NCBI GenBank assembly: GCA_046590705.1
Contig: JBKJUK010000350.1
Span: forward strand, 1-10,024
DNA length: 10,024 nucleotides
From: JBKJUK01 sp046590705
GTDB lineage: Bacteria; Acidobacteriota; Thermoanaerobaculia; Gp7-AA8
Direction: 5' to 3'
In this document: positions 4,099 to 10,024 of the stretch, piece after piece
How the letters are laid out: each line of letters opens with the position of its first letter
Numbering within the stretch: position 1 is the stretch's first letter
Position numbers and translations under genes: made by a program
The notes under the pieces: model-generated
Seen by the model: only the letters and a program-made list of their open reading frames with translations
The model's database searches: none
Told to the model about the DNA's origin: nothing

Positions 4099-6948
4099 AT
4101 GGAATCGATCATCATTCGCGGCGCCCGCGAGCACAACCTCAAGAACATCGACGTTGTCATCCCGCGGAATAAGTTCGTAGTCATCACCGGAGTCAGCGGT
4201 TCCGGCAAGTCTTCGCTCGCCTTCGACACGATCTTCGCTGAAGGGCAGCGGCGTTACGTCGAGTCGCTCTCAGCCTACGCACGTCAATTTCTCGAGCAGA
4301 TGGAGAAACCGGACGTCGATCTGATCGAAGGTCTCTCACCAGCAATCTCGATCGAACAGCGCACCACCTCGAAAAACCCTCGCTCCACAGTAGGTACCGT
4401 CACCGAAATTTACGATTACCTCCGTCTTCTCTACGCGTCGATCGGTGTTCCTCACTGCACGCAGTGCAACCAGGAAATCCGTCCGCAGACCATCCAGCAG
4501 ATGGTCGATCGCCTGATGACGCTCCCTGCAGGAACGAAGTACACCGTGCTCGCTCCCTACATTCGAGGAAAGAAAGGGGAGTACCGGAAGCAGATGCTGC
4601 AGATGGTCAAAGAGGGCTTCACGCGGGCGGTAGTGAATGGCGACATCATCGAACTGGCCGACCCGCCGGTTCTCGACAAGCAGAAGAAGCACACCATTGA
4701 CATCGTCGTCGATCGCCTGGTGGTCAAGCCAGGGATCGAGCAGCGCCTTGCTGATTCGCTCGAGGTTTCCACCCGAGTCGGCAAGGGACTCACCAAGATC
4801 CTCTACGCCGCTGACAACAGAGAGGAACTGCTGTCGCAGAACTACTCCTGCCCTGACTGCGGCATCTCCATCGGCGAAATCACACCGCGACTCTTCTCCT
4901 TCAACTCGCCCTACGGAGCCTGCCCCGAGTGCTCAGGCCTCGGAGTGCTGCTCGAAGTCGACGAGGGGAAGCTGGTCCCGGATGATTCGAGATCGATCGA
5001 GGACGGGGCCATCGCCATCTGGAAGGAAGGTACCGACAACTGGCGAACGAAACAGATTCAGCAGCTGGCGAAACATTACAAGTTTCAGCTCAACACACCT
5101 TGGAAAAAACTTCCTGAGAAAGCGCGGAAGATTCTGCTGTACGGAACGGACGAGAAAATTCGCTTTCAGTACACAGGCAGCGAGAGCAACTACGAATACA
5201 GCGGAAACTTCGAGGGACTGGTGCCGATGCTTGCGCGTCGACACAAGGAAGCCGAAGACAACATGCGCGAGGAAATCGAGCGCTTCATGACCGCGACGAA
5301 GTGCCCGTCATGCGAAGGCCGCCGCTTAAAGCCGGATGCCTTGAGCGTGACCGTGGCCGGCAAGTCCATCGATCAGCTGGTAGCCATGCAACTCAAGTAC
5401 GCCGAAGTGTTCTTCAAGGAACTGCAGCTCGCCGAAAGAGACGAAGTGATCGCCGGCAAGATCCTGAAAGAAGTTCGCGACAGACTCGGCTTTCTGAACG
5501 AAGTCGGCGTCGGTTACCTGATGCTTGATCGCGGCGGCGCGACGCTGTCAGGCGGCGAGGGACAGCGCATTCGACTGGCCACGCAGATCGGATCGAAACT
5601 CATGGGCGTCCTGTATGTTCTGGACGAGCCATCGATCGGACTTCATCAACGCGACAACCGTCGCCTCATCGATTCACTGATCAATCTGCGTGACCTCGGG
5701 AACACCGTCATCGTTGTCGAACATGACGAAGAAACCATCGAGTGCGCCGACCATGTCATCGACCTCGGGCCGCGGGCCGGAGTTCATGGCGGCGAGATCG
5801 TGGCCGAGGGAACTGTGGATGAGATTCCGCGATTCAAACGATCGATTACCGGGAAGTACATCAGTGGTGAGCGGCAGATCGAAATCCCCGAACAGCGAAG
5901 GGAAGTCGGCGACGCAAAGTTGAAGATCAAAGGCGCACGAGCAAACAATCTGCGCGACATCGACGTCGACATTCCGCTGGGCCTCTTCGTAGCCGTGACG
6001 GGAGTTTCCGGCTCGGGCAAGTCCACGCTCATCAACGAGATTCTGTTCAAGGCCGTCTGCCGTCACTTCTACAACTCCATCGATTCTCCCGGAGCGCACA
6101 AAAGCATCGAAGGACTCGAGCAGATCGACAAAGTCATCGACATCGATCAGTCGCCCATCGGCCGCACACCGCGGTCCAACCCGGCCACCTACTCGCAACT
6201 GTTCACCGAAATCCGCAGTCTCATGGCCCAGACTCCGGAAGCGCGCATGCGTGGTTACGGTCCGGGGCGCTTTTCATTCAACGTGAAGGGCGGACGATGC
6301 GAAGCGTGCAAGGGCGACGGACAGCTCAAGATCGAGATGCACTTCCTGCCGGACATTTACGTTACCTGCGACATCTGCAACGGCCGTCGCTACAACCGCG
6401 AGACGATGCAAGTGGCCTACAAGGGACACTCCATCGCCGACATTCTGGAGATGACCGTCGAGCAGTCGATCGAGGTCTTCCGGAACGTCCCGCGCATTTA
6501 CAACGTCCTGCGCACGCTCGACGAAGTCGGTCTCTCGTACATTCGACTCGGACAGTCATCGACGACCCTGTCGGGAGGCGAGGCCCAGCGTGTGAAGCTG
6601 GCCAAGGAACTCGCCAAACGTGCCACCGGACGGACGCTTTACATCTTCGACGAGCCGACCACCGGTCTGCACTTCGAAGACATCAGAAAACTGCTGCAGC
6701 TGATGCATGGTCTGGTCGACCGCGGAAACACAGTGGTGGTCATCGAGCACAATCTCGATGTCATCAAGACCGCCGACTACGTCATCGACATGGGCCCCGA
6801 GGGTGGTGACGAAGGTGGGTTGGTCATCGCTAAGGGAACGCCCGAGCAGATCGTGAAAGCGAAGGGAAGCGCGACCGCAAAGTATCTGGCGAAGGTCATG
6901 GAGAAGACCAGGAAGAACGCGAAAGAGGAGATGGCAGTCAGCGTCTGA
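4099..6948 (+). CDS. uvrA: UvrABC system protein A (excinuclease ATPase subunit)
   Basis: UvrA dimers scan DNA for helix-distorting lesions and load UvrB in nucleotide excision repair. The 949-residue length is typical. It carries two ABC ATPase halves. Half one has Walker A GVSGSGKS (31-38), a CxxC pair in the UvrB-binding region (CTQC), a zinc module with Cys251/254 and Cys275/278 around PRLFSFN, signature LSGGE (483-487), and Walker B VLYVLDEPSIGLH. Half two has Walker A GVSGSGKS (635-642), a zinc module with Cys734/737 and Cys757/760, signature LSGGE (824-828), and Walker B LYIFDEPTTGLH. All ATP- and zinc-binding residues are intact. ATG 4099 has a GGAG ribosome site. The gene appears to be transcribed alone. 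No recognisable LexA operator was seen upstream, where the RAYT module's outer REP lies. A strong hairpin starts 15 bases after the stop. Confidence 0.99.
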   Translation: MESIIIRGAREHNLKNIDVVIPRNKFVVITGVSGSGKSSLAFDTIFAEGQRRYVESLSAYARQFLEQMEKPDVDLIEGLSPAISIEQRTTSKNPRSTVGTVTEIYDYLRLLYASIGVPHCTQCNQEIRPQTIQQMVDRLMTLPAGTKYTVLAPYIRGKKGEYRKQMLQMVKEGFTRAVVNGDIIELADPPVLDKQKKHTIDIVVDRLVVKPGIEQRLADSLEVSTRVGKGLTKILYAADNREELLSQNYSCPDCGISIGEITPRLFSFNSPYGACPECSGLGVLLEVDEGKLVPDDSRSIEDGAIAIWKEGTDNWRTKQIQQLAKHYKFQLNTPWKKLPEKARKILLYGTDEKIRFQYTGSESNYEYSGNFEGLVPMLARRHKEAEDNMREEIERFMTATKCPSCEGRRLKPDALSVTVAGKSIDQLVAMQLKYAEVFFKELQLAERDEVIAGKILKEVRDRLGFLNEVGVGYLMLDRGGATLSGGEGQRIRLATQIGSKLMGVLYVLDEPSIGLHQRDNRRLIDSLINLRDLGNTVIVVEHDEETIECADHVIDLGPRAGVHGGEIVAEGTVDEIPRFKRSITGKYISGERQIEIPEQRREVGDAKLKIKGARANNLRDIDVDIPLGLFVAVTGVSGSGKSTLINEILFKAVCRHFYNSIDSPGAHKSIEGLEQIDKVIDIDQSPIGRTPRSNPATYSQLFTEIRSLMAQTPEARMRGYGPGRFSFNVKGGRCEACKGDGQLKIEMHFLPDIYVTCDICNGRRYNRETMQVAYKGHSIADILEMTVEQSIEVFRNVPRIYNVLRTLDEVGLSYIRLGQSSTTLSGGEAQRVKLAKELAKRATGRTLYIFDEPTTGLHFEDIRKLLQLMHGLVDRGNTVVVIEHNLDVIKTADYVIDMGPEGGDEGGLVIAKGTPEQIVKAKGSATAKYLAKVMEKTRKNAKEEMAVSV

Positions 6949-6962
6949 GATCGTGCAGACAG

Positions 6963-7017
6963 CGGCGATCAGACGCAGGGTAGGACGCGCTGCTGCGCAT
7001 CCCTGCGTCTGTCGCCG
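6963..7017. repeat. Strong hairpin after uvrA, terminator-like but without a U tract
   Basis: AGACGCAGGG (6971-6980) pairs perfectly with CCCTGCGTCT (7001-7010), extended outward by CGGCGA (6963-6968) with TCGCCG (7012-7017) across a small bulge. Inside the stem, GGACGCGCTGCTGCGC (6983-6998) is the exact reverse complement of the core of the palindrome at 1418-1446. The hairpin could end or protect uvrA mRNA, but the absence of a T run argues against a classical intrinsic terminator. A dispersed palindromic repeat is the better description. Confidence 0.75.
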
Positions 7018-7154
7018 TCATCCCGAAGCGAAGCGAGGGATCTACGTTCAAGGACCGCGCTATGAATGAAGAGCGCGATCCCTTCGCGTAGATTCCTCAG
7101 TCGCAGTTCGACTGCTGTGTTGCGTCTGTTTGCGGTGTGCTTCTTCGGAATGAC
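7017..7154. repeat. MITE-like 138-base element with terminal and internal inverted repeats
   Basis: The ends GTCATCCCGAAG (7017-7028) and CTTCGGAATGAC (7143-7154) are inverted with 11 of 12 matches. Inside, GAGGGATCTACG pairs with CGTAGATTCCTC (11 of 12), and GGACCGCGCT with AGCGCGATCC (9 of 10) around a loop ATGAATGAAG. The whole element can fold as one branched hairpin. It has no plausible gene. A repeat with GTCATYCCGA-type ends and an AGCGAAGCGA motif resembles dispersed non-autonomous elements seen in many environmental bacterial genomes; this is from recollection and was not searched. No flanking target duplication was recognised. Confidence 0.75.
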
Positions 7155-7221
7155 GGTCGGCGTGGCCCTGCCGCGGGAACTGCAGGCCGTAAATGCCATC
7201 GCGCCAGCCACGCGGTAACGA

Positions 7222-7227
7222 TAAACT
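7222..7227 (+). promoter_or_regulatory. Putative -10 element of the creatininase-family gene
   Basis: TAAACT followed by CCAAGC and then ATG 7234. This is the same hexamer and the same 6-base spacing as at eno, and no Shine-Dalgarno sequence is present. It suggests a leaderless transcript. No consensus -35 was found upstream. Confidence 0.45.
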
Positions 7228-7233
7228 CCAAGC

Positions 7234-8091
7234 ATGATCAAAACTACATTCCTCTTCGCCATCGCCGTCTCGCTCGCATTCGCAACTTCGCTGGCCGCGC
7301 AATCGCAACCTCAGCAGAAGTCGGCAAACGTCGCCAAATCGATCTCAACCCGCGAGATGGATCGCATCAACTGGATGGAGTTTCGCGAACAGGTTCCGAC
7401 GCGAATTCAGACGGTGCTGCTGCCCACAGGCACGCTCGAGCCACACGGCGTGGCCAACAATGGCGCGGACAACACAGCGCCCACGGCCATCGCGCAGAAG
7501 ATCGCGCCCGGCCTCAACGCCATGATTGCGCCGACGCTTCCGTACGGCATCACCGGTTCGATGGAGGCATTCCCGGGTGCGTTCTCGATCAGCGAGGCCG
7601 CTTACCGCCCCTTCATCAAGCAGATCATGGAGGGGCTGGTGAAGAATGGTTTCCGCAACATCATCATCCTGAACGGCCATGGCGGTCCGCAGACCGCGAT
7701 CCTCACGGCAGTGGCAGCCGAGGTCTCGGCAGAAAAGAAAGTTCGGACGCTGGTGATCAACTGGTGGTCATTCGCGTCTGATGTGACGAAACAGGTCTTT
7801 GGAGAGGATGGCGGACATGCCGGCTGGAACGAGACCGCCTTTGTACAGGCCGTCGACAAGACCCTGGTGCATCCCGAGCGTTACAGTGACGAACTGGCCA
7901 CAGCCTATCCATCCCCTGCAGGCGCCTGGGCCGCCGCGCCCTTCCCCTCCTCGATTGGCCTGTATCAGGCTGGCCAGGGCTATCCGAAGTTCGACCAGAA
8001 GAAGGCTGATGAGTACTTCAGCAAAGTGACAGGGAAGGTAGAGAAGTTCGTGGCCGAGGTGATCGGGAAGTGGGACGCGGCAGGGTTGTAG
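7234..8091 (+). CDS. Exported creatininase-family amidohydrolase
   Basis: Creatininase-family enzymes are metal-dependent hydrolases of cyclic or linear amide bonds; members include creatininase, formamide hydrolases and MftE. This 285-residue protein begins with a Sec signal peptide (MIKTTFLFAIAVSLAFATSLAAQ, likely cut after LAA near residue 22). It shows the family's metal-site signatures: LPTGTLEPHG (63-72; Glu69, His71), NNGADNTAP (75-83; Asp79), LNGHGG (146-151; His149) and GGHAGWNET (193-201; Glu200). The mature length of about 260 matches the family. Family members of known function are mostly cytoplasmic, so export is notable. The substrate cannot be told from sequence, and true creatininase activity should not be assumed. 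The gene stands alone between repeat-filled gaps, with a TAAACT hexamer 6 bases before the ATG. Confidence 0.9.
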   Translation: MIKTTFLFAIAVSLAFATSLAAQSQPQQKSANVAKSISTREMDRINWMEFREQVPTRIQTVLLPTGTLEPHGVANNGADNTAPTAIAQKIAPGLNAMIAPTLPYGITGSMEAFPGAFSISEAAYRPFIKQIMEGLVKNGFRNIIILNGHGGPQTAILTAVAAEVSAEKKVRTLVINWWSFASDVTKQVFGEDGGHAGWNETAFVQAVDKTLVHPERYSDELATAYPSPAGAWAAAPFPSSIGLYQAGQGYPKFDQKKADEYFSKVTGKVEKFVAEVIGKWDAAGL

Positions 8092-8100
8092 GTGGCCGCA

Positions 8101-8362
8101 TCACAGGGCCGTAGGCCCGGCATTGTGTAGCCTAGGCCGTGAGGCCTGGGGATGATAACATCCCAACACGTCCCGAGCCCCAGCGGGGCGACATCGAGGT
8201 TTTCGAGGGGGGCGACGAATGACGTTCGGCGGAGAGTGGCGTGAGAACGTCGTCGTATTCAGCAACGTCGCGATGCCGCCCCTTCAGGGCTCCAGAGAAT
8301 CGTACGAGGTTCGTTCCCAGGCCTCACGGCCTGGGCTAGTCCGATGTCGCCCTCTTGGGGCT
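8101..8362. repeat. Nested inverted repeat array in the gap between the creatininase gene and ssrA
   Basis: This gap of about 350 bases (8092-8441) has no convincing gene and consists mostly of two palindromic motif types. Type A, TAG-CC-AGGCCGTGAGGCC, is at 8128-8150 and inverted at 8316-8338 (22 of 23 matches), with a diverged copy at about 8106-8120 (GGGCCGTAGGCCC). Type B, AGCCC...GGGGCGACATC, is at 8176-8195 and occurs inverted at 8272-8291 and 8343-8362 (17 of 20 for the last). The order A-B-spacer-B'-A'-B' makes a nested inverted repeat around about 8196-8271. No transposase gene lies inside. Bases 8363-8441 show nothing I can name. Confidence 0.8.
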
Positions 8363-8441
8363 GAATGCGGATCGCGGTATCTGACCTGCGCGTGGGAGGA
8401 TCATAATTTGTGAATCAACAACTGCTGATCGGCAGACAATT

Positions 8442-8795
8442 TGGTGGAGGCGGCGGGAATTGAACCCGCGTCCGAAAACCGTGGTGACCAGGCCACTACA
8501 TGCTTAGTTCCCCATTTGTTCTCGTCTGCCGCTCTGTCTGGGAAACGTGAACCAAGAGCAGACATACCTCTGAATTGTAGGGAAGCCCGCCGAGGCGGCT
8601 CAGACTTCCTTAGCTCACTGCATGACGTTCATCTCAACCGGCGTGAGCAACCAACCGAGGAACGTGACAGGTTTTTAGGCTGCCAGTGCGAGGTTATCGT
8701 TCGCAGTTATAAAGGTGGAAAAGATTTACGAGCTTATCCAGGCTCGGCATGCGACCTCAGCCCCGACATGTCCCCGTCGAAACCGGTGCGCCCCC
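8442..8795 (-). ncRNA. ssrA: Transfer-messenger RNA (tmRNA)
   Basis: tmRNA rescues stalled ribosomes by entering as alanyl-tRNA and then serving as a short mRNA that adds a degradation tag; it works with SmpB. On the minus strand the 5' end GGGGGCG (8795-8789) pairs with CGCCTCC near the 3' end (8452-8446), followed by A and an encoded CCA (8444-8442). The 3' domain has the conserved GGACGCGGGTTCAATTCCCGC T-arm sequence in two overlapping parts (8451-8475 region), and the 5' domain has GGTTTCGACGGGG. The 354-base length is typical of a one-piece tmRNA. The tag reading frame lies at 8704-8675. No gene for SmpB is in the window. A TACTTT hexamer 8 bases before the 5' end (plus-strand 8804-8809) is a weak -10 candidate. 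A plus-strand frame across the locus is spurious. Confidence 0.97.
8675..8704 (-). other. tmRNA proteolysis tag frame (ANDNLALAA)
   Basis: The reading frame begins at the resume codon GCG (8704-8702) and reads Ala-Asn-Asp-Asn-Leu-Ala-Leu-Ala-Ala followed by TAA. The AND start and the hydrophobic LA-AA end match known tags (E. coli: ANDENYALAA), whose C-terminus is recognised by ClpXP. Including the fixed first Ala from alanyl-tmRNA, the appended peptide would be AANDNLALAA. Confidence 0.88.
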
Positions 8796-8860
8796 AAATT
8801 GTCAAAGTAGCTGTGTGGGGTAACGCTCGTCGGGTTTGCGGCATTCCGTTCTTCTGAAAG

Positions 8861-8999
8861 GCGGCCGGGGGCCGGGGTCAGGGGGCCGGGGCGGTCAACG
8901 GTCAATGCGTGCATGGAGGTGATTCACATCGCGATCGTTCGCGCGTCTTTTGAATTAGCCGTTGCCTGCTCCGGCCCCCCGGCCCCGGCCCCCGGCCGC
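8861..8999. repeat. 139-base element with GC-rich terminal inverted repeats, directly after nadC
   Basis: Bases 8861-8892 and 8968-8999 are inverted with 29 of 32 matches; the outer 17 (GCGGCCGGGGGCCGGGG) are perfect. The pairing continues inward in part (CAACGG near 8896 with CCGTTG near 8960). The inner edge ends 2 bases from the nadC stop codon. The interior has no gene. It resembles a non-autonomous miniature element, or alternatively a large bidirectional 3'-end structure. It differs in sequence from the other repeats in this window. Confidence 0.8.
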
Positions 9000-9001
9000 T
9001 T

Positions 9002-9838
9002 CTACAACCTCTCGATCCGCATGGAAATATCCAGCGCCATCACCGAGTGCGTGAGTGCACCGACCGAAATCCGATCGACACCGGTTTCTGCAACGCTGCG
9101 CACAGTTGCATGCGTGATTCCGCCGGAAGCCTCCAGCGGGATCCGACCGGCCGACAGTCGTACCGCTTCAGACATCATTTCCAACGACATGTTGTCGAGC
9201 AGAATGAAGTCGGGCTTCGCGGAGAAGGCCTGCTCGAATTCCTCGAGATCGCGCACTTCGATCATCAGCGGCGCTGAAGTCGCCGAGGCTCGAATCTTCT
9301 CAACCGCTGCAGCGATGGATCCGGCCCGGTCGACGTGGTTGTTCTTGATCAGGAACATGTCGTGAAGCCCGAAGCGATGATTTTGCGCTCCGCCGGCCAG
9401 CACAGCGGCCTTGTCCAGAGCACGCAATCCGGGAGCTGTTTTCCTGGTGTCGACAATGACCGCGTTTGTTCCTGCAACGAGGTCTACATATTTCCTCGAG
9501 GCCGTGGCGATTCCGGAAGCCCGCTGGAGAAGGTTCAGCGCGGTTCTTTCCGCGGAAAGCAGCGTTCTCACCGGTGCCTTCACTCTGGCAACGATGTCCC
9601 CGCTCACCACGTGCGCCCCGTCTCGAACCAGATCCTGAAAATCTGCATTGGAAGATAGGAAGGCGAAGACCGCTCTCGCGAAGCCGAGTCCGGCGACGAC
9701 TCCGTCGGCCTTCATCAGAAAGTAGGCACTTCCCATCTCGCCCATCTCGAAGATGGCGTCACTGGTAATGTCGGGAAGATCCTCGGCCAGCGCTCGCTCG
9801 ACTATGTCTTCCACATCCTGACTAGACGGTCTTTTCAT
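9002..9838 (-). CDS. nadC: Nicotinate-nucleotide pyrophosphorylase, carboxylating (quinolinate phosphoribosyltransferase)
   Basis: It converts quinolinate and PRPP to nicotinate mononucleotide, CO2 and pyrophosphate in de novo NAD synthesis. From ATG 9838 it has 278 residues, the usual length. It shows the N-terminal ALAEDLPDITSDAI segment (16-29), SAERTALNLLQRASGIAT (95-112), DTRKTAPGLRALDK (130-143), QNHRFGLHDMFLIKNNH (152-168) with the substrate-binding Arg/His/Lys residues, IEVRD (193-197), LLDNM (213-217), EASGGI (236-241) and the phosphate-binding GVDRISVGALTHS end. ATG 9838 has GGGGAG 4 bases upstream. An ATG at 9853 (5 residues longer) has no Shine-Dalgarno sequence but lies 7 bases after TAACCT, so either start is possible. 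No nadA or nadB is adjacent. A GC-rich inverted repeat follows the stop. Confidence 0.97.
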   Translation of the reverse strand: MKRPSSQDVEDIVERALAEDLPDITSDAIFEMGEMGSAYFLMKADGVVAGLGFARAVFAFLSSNADFQDLVRDGAHVVSGDIVARVKAPVRTLLSAERTALNLLQRASGIATASRKYVDLVAGTNAVIVDTRKTAPGLRALDKAAVLAGGAQNHRFGLHDMFLIKNNHVDRAGSIAAAVEKIRASATSAPLMIEVRDLEEFEQAFSAKPDFILLDNMSLEMMSEAVRLSAGRIPLEASGGITHATVRSVAETGVDRISVGALTHSVMALDISMRIERL

Positions 9839-9842
9839 GCGG

Positions 9843-9848
9843 CTCCCC
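9843..9848 (-). promoter_or_regulatory. Ribosome binding site supporting the shorter nadC start
   Basis: GGGGAG on the minus strand, 4 bases before ATG 9838. It lies inside the alternative longer reading frame (ATG 9853) and is the main reason for preferring 9838. Confidence 0.5.
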
Positions 9849-9860
9849 ACCATTCGCTAC

Positions 9861-9866
9861 AGGTTA
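9861..9866 (-). promoter_or_regulatory. Putative -10 element of nadC
   Basis: TAACCT on the minus strand, 7 bases before the alternative ATG 9853 and 22 before ATG 9838. It could give a leaderless mRNA starting at 9853, or a short leader for 9838. It lies in the divergent gap shared with the response regulator gene. Confidence 0.35.
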
Positions 9867-9895
9867 GCTGCCATCCTGTGGCAAGCTCTTTGCCG

Positions 9896-10024
9896 ATGTC
9901 GAGTGTTAACGTGGAAAAAACGCCCTTCACCATCCTGAACGTCGATGACGACGCCGCAATCCGGCGCCTGGTCAGACTCTTCCTCCGACGCAGTGGCTAT
10001 GAGGTCATCGAGGCCAGTACTGGA
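9896..10024 (+). CDS. Response regulator, receiver domain N-terminus (truncated by window edge)
   Basis: The first 43 codons of a two-component response regulator. After a short lead (MSSVNVEKTP) comes the first receiver strand and acidic pocket, FTILNVDDDAAIRRLVRLFL (11-30), with the Asp17-19 cluster that binds Mg2+. Helix 1 follows, and then strand 2, YEVIEAS (35-41). The phospho-acceptor Asp, expected near residue 60, and any output domain lie beyond the window, so the subfamily and target are unknown. It is divergent from nadC across a gap of about 57 bases. No Shine-Dalgarno sequence is clear. A small GGCAA-GCTCT-TTGCC hairpin (9880-9894) ends just before the ATG. Confidence 0.9.
   Translation, partial: MSSVNVEKTPFTILNVDDDAAIRRLVRLFLRRSGYEVIEASTG

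Noticed and set aside
5674..6198. Minus-strand open frame of 174 codons
   Set aside because: Entirely inside uvrA on the opposite strand, with no recognisable domain; a by-product of codon bias.
6963..7017. Classical intrinsic terminator for uvrA
   Set aside because: The stem is strong but no T run follows, and its core recurs elsewhere as a repeat; described as a repeat instead.
6969..7262. Minus-strand frame across the gap before the creatininase gene
   Set aside because: Covers the hairpin and MITE-like element and overlaps the signal peptide of a real gene; no start signal or domain.
8441..8857. Plus-strand open frame of 138 codons beginning VEAAGIEPAS
   Set aside because: It lies antisense across the tmRNA gene; the opening residues are the translated complement of the tmRNA 3' end, a known source of false genes.
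9880..9894. GGCAA-GCTCT-TTGCC as an operator for the response regulator gene
   Set aside because: Only 5 base pairs per arm and a single occurrence; too weak to call a regulator site.

Overview
This is a compact, moderately GC-rich bacterial chromosome segment of housekeeping genes separated by short gaps that are full of palindromic repeats. It shows no phage, plasmid or CRISPR features. Gene content, base composition, TANNNT-type signals just upstream of ATGs, and the many intergenic palindromes (with a RAYT-type transposase) would fit an Acidobacteriota-like soil or environmental bacterium. That assignment is an inference; the sequence alone does not settle the phylum.

Layout, left to right. 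The 5' end of enolase (eno, minus strand) runs off the left edge. It is divergent from a plus-strand cluster whose genes overlap by 1-8 bases: a membrane-anchored peptidoglycan glycosyltransferase (mtgA) with a long Thr/Pro tail, an exported protein of unknown function, a SAM-dependent methyltransferase and cutA. The overlaps suggest one translationally coupled operon (about 485-3366). A REP-associated tyrosine transposase (RAYT) follows, flanked by REP palindromes in opposite orientation. Next come full-length uvrA (nucleotide excision repair) and, after a gap with a strong hairpin and a MITE-like repeat, an exported creatininase-family hydrolase. A repeat-filled gap of about 350 bases leads to the transfer-messenger RNA gene ssrA (minus strand; predicted tag ANDNLALAA), then nadC (minus strand; NAD biosynthesis). 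The window ends in the receiver domain of a response regulator (plus strand), divergent from nadC.

No single pathway links these genes; they serve cell wall synthesis, glycolysis, DNA repair, NAD synthesis and ribosome rescue. The distinctive part lies between them: at least six different short palindromic or inverted-repeat families in 10 kb. One abuts the mtgA start codon, one falls inside the mtgA 3' end and recurs after uvrA, one is the REP set flanking the RAYT, and others lie before the creatininase gene and around ssrA and nadC. Three genes also carry a TANNNT hexamer exactly 6 bases before the ATG, with no clear Shine-Dalgarno sequence or only a weak one, which suggests leaderless transcripts.
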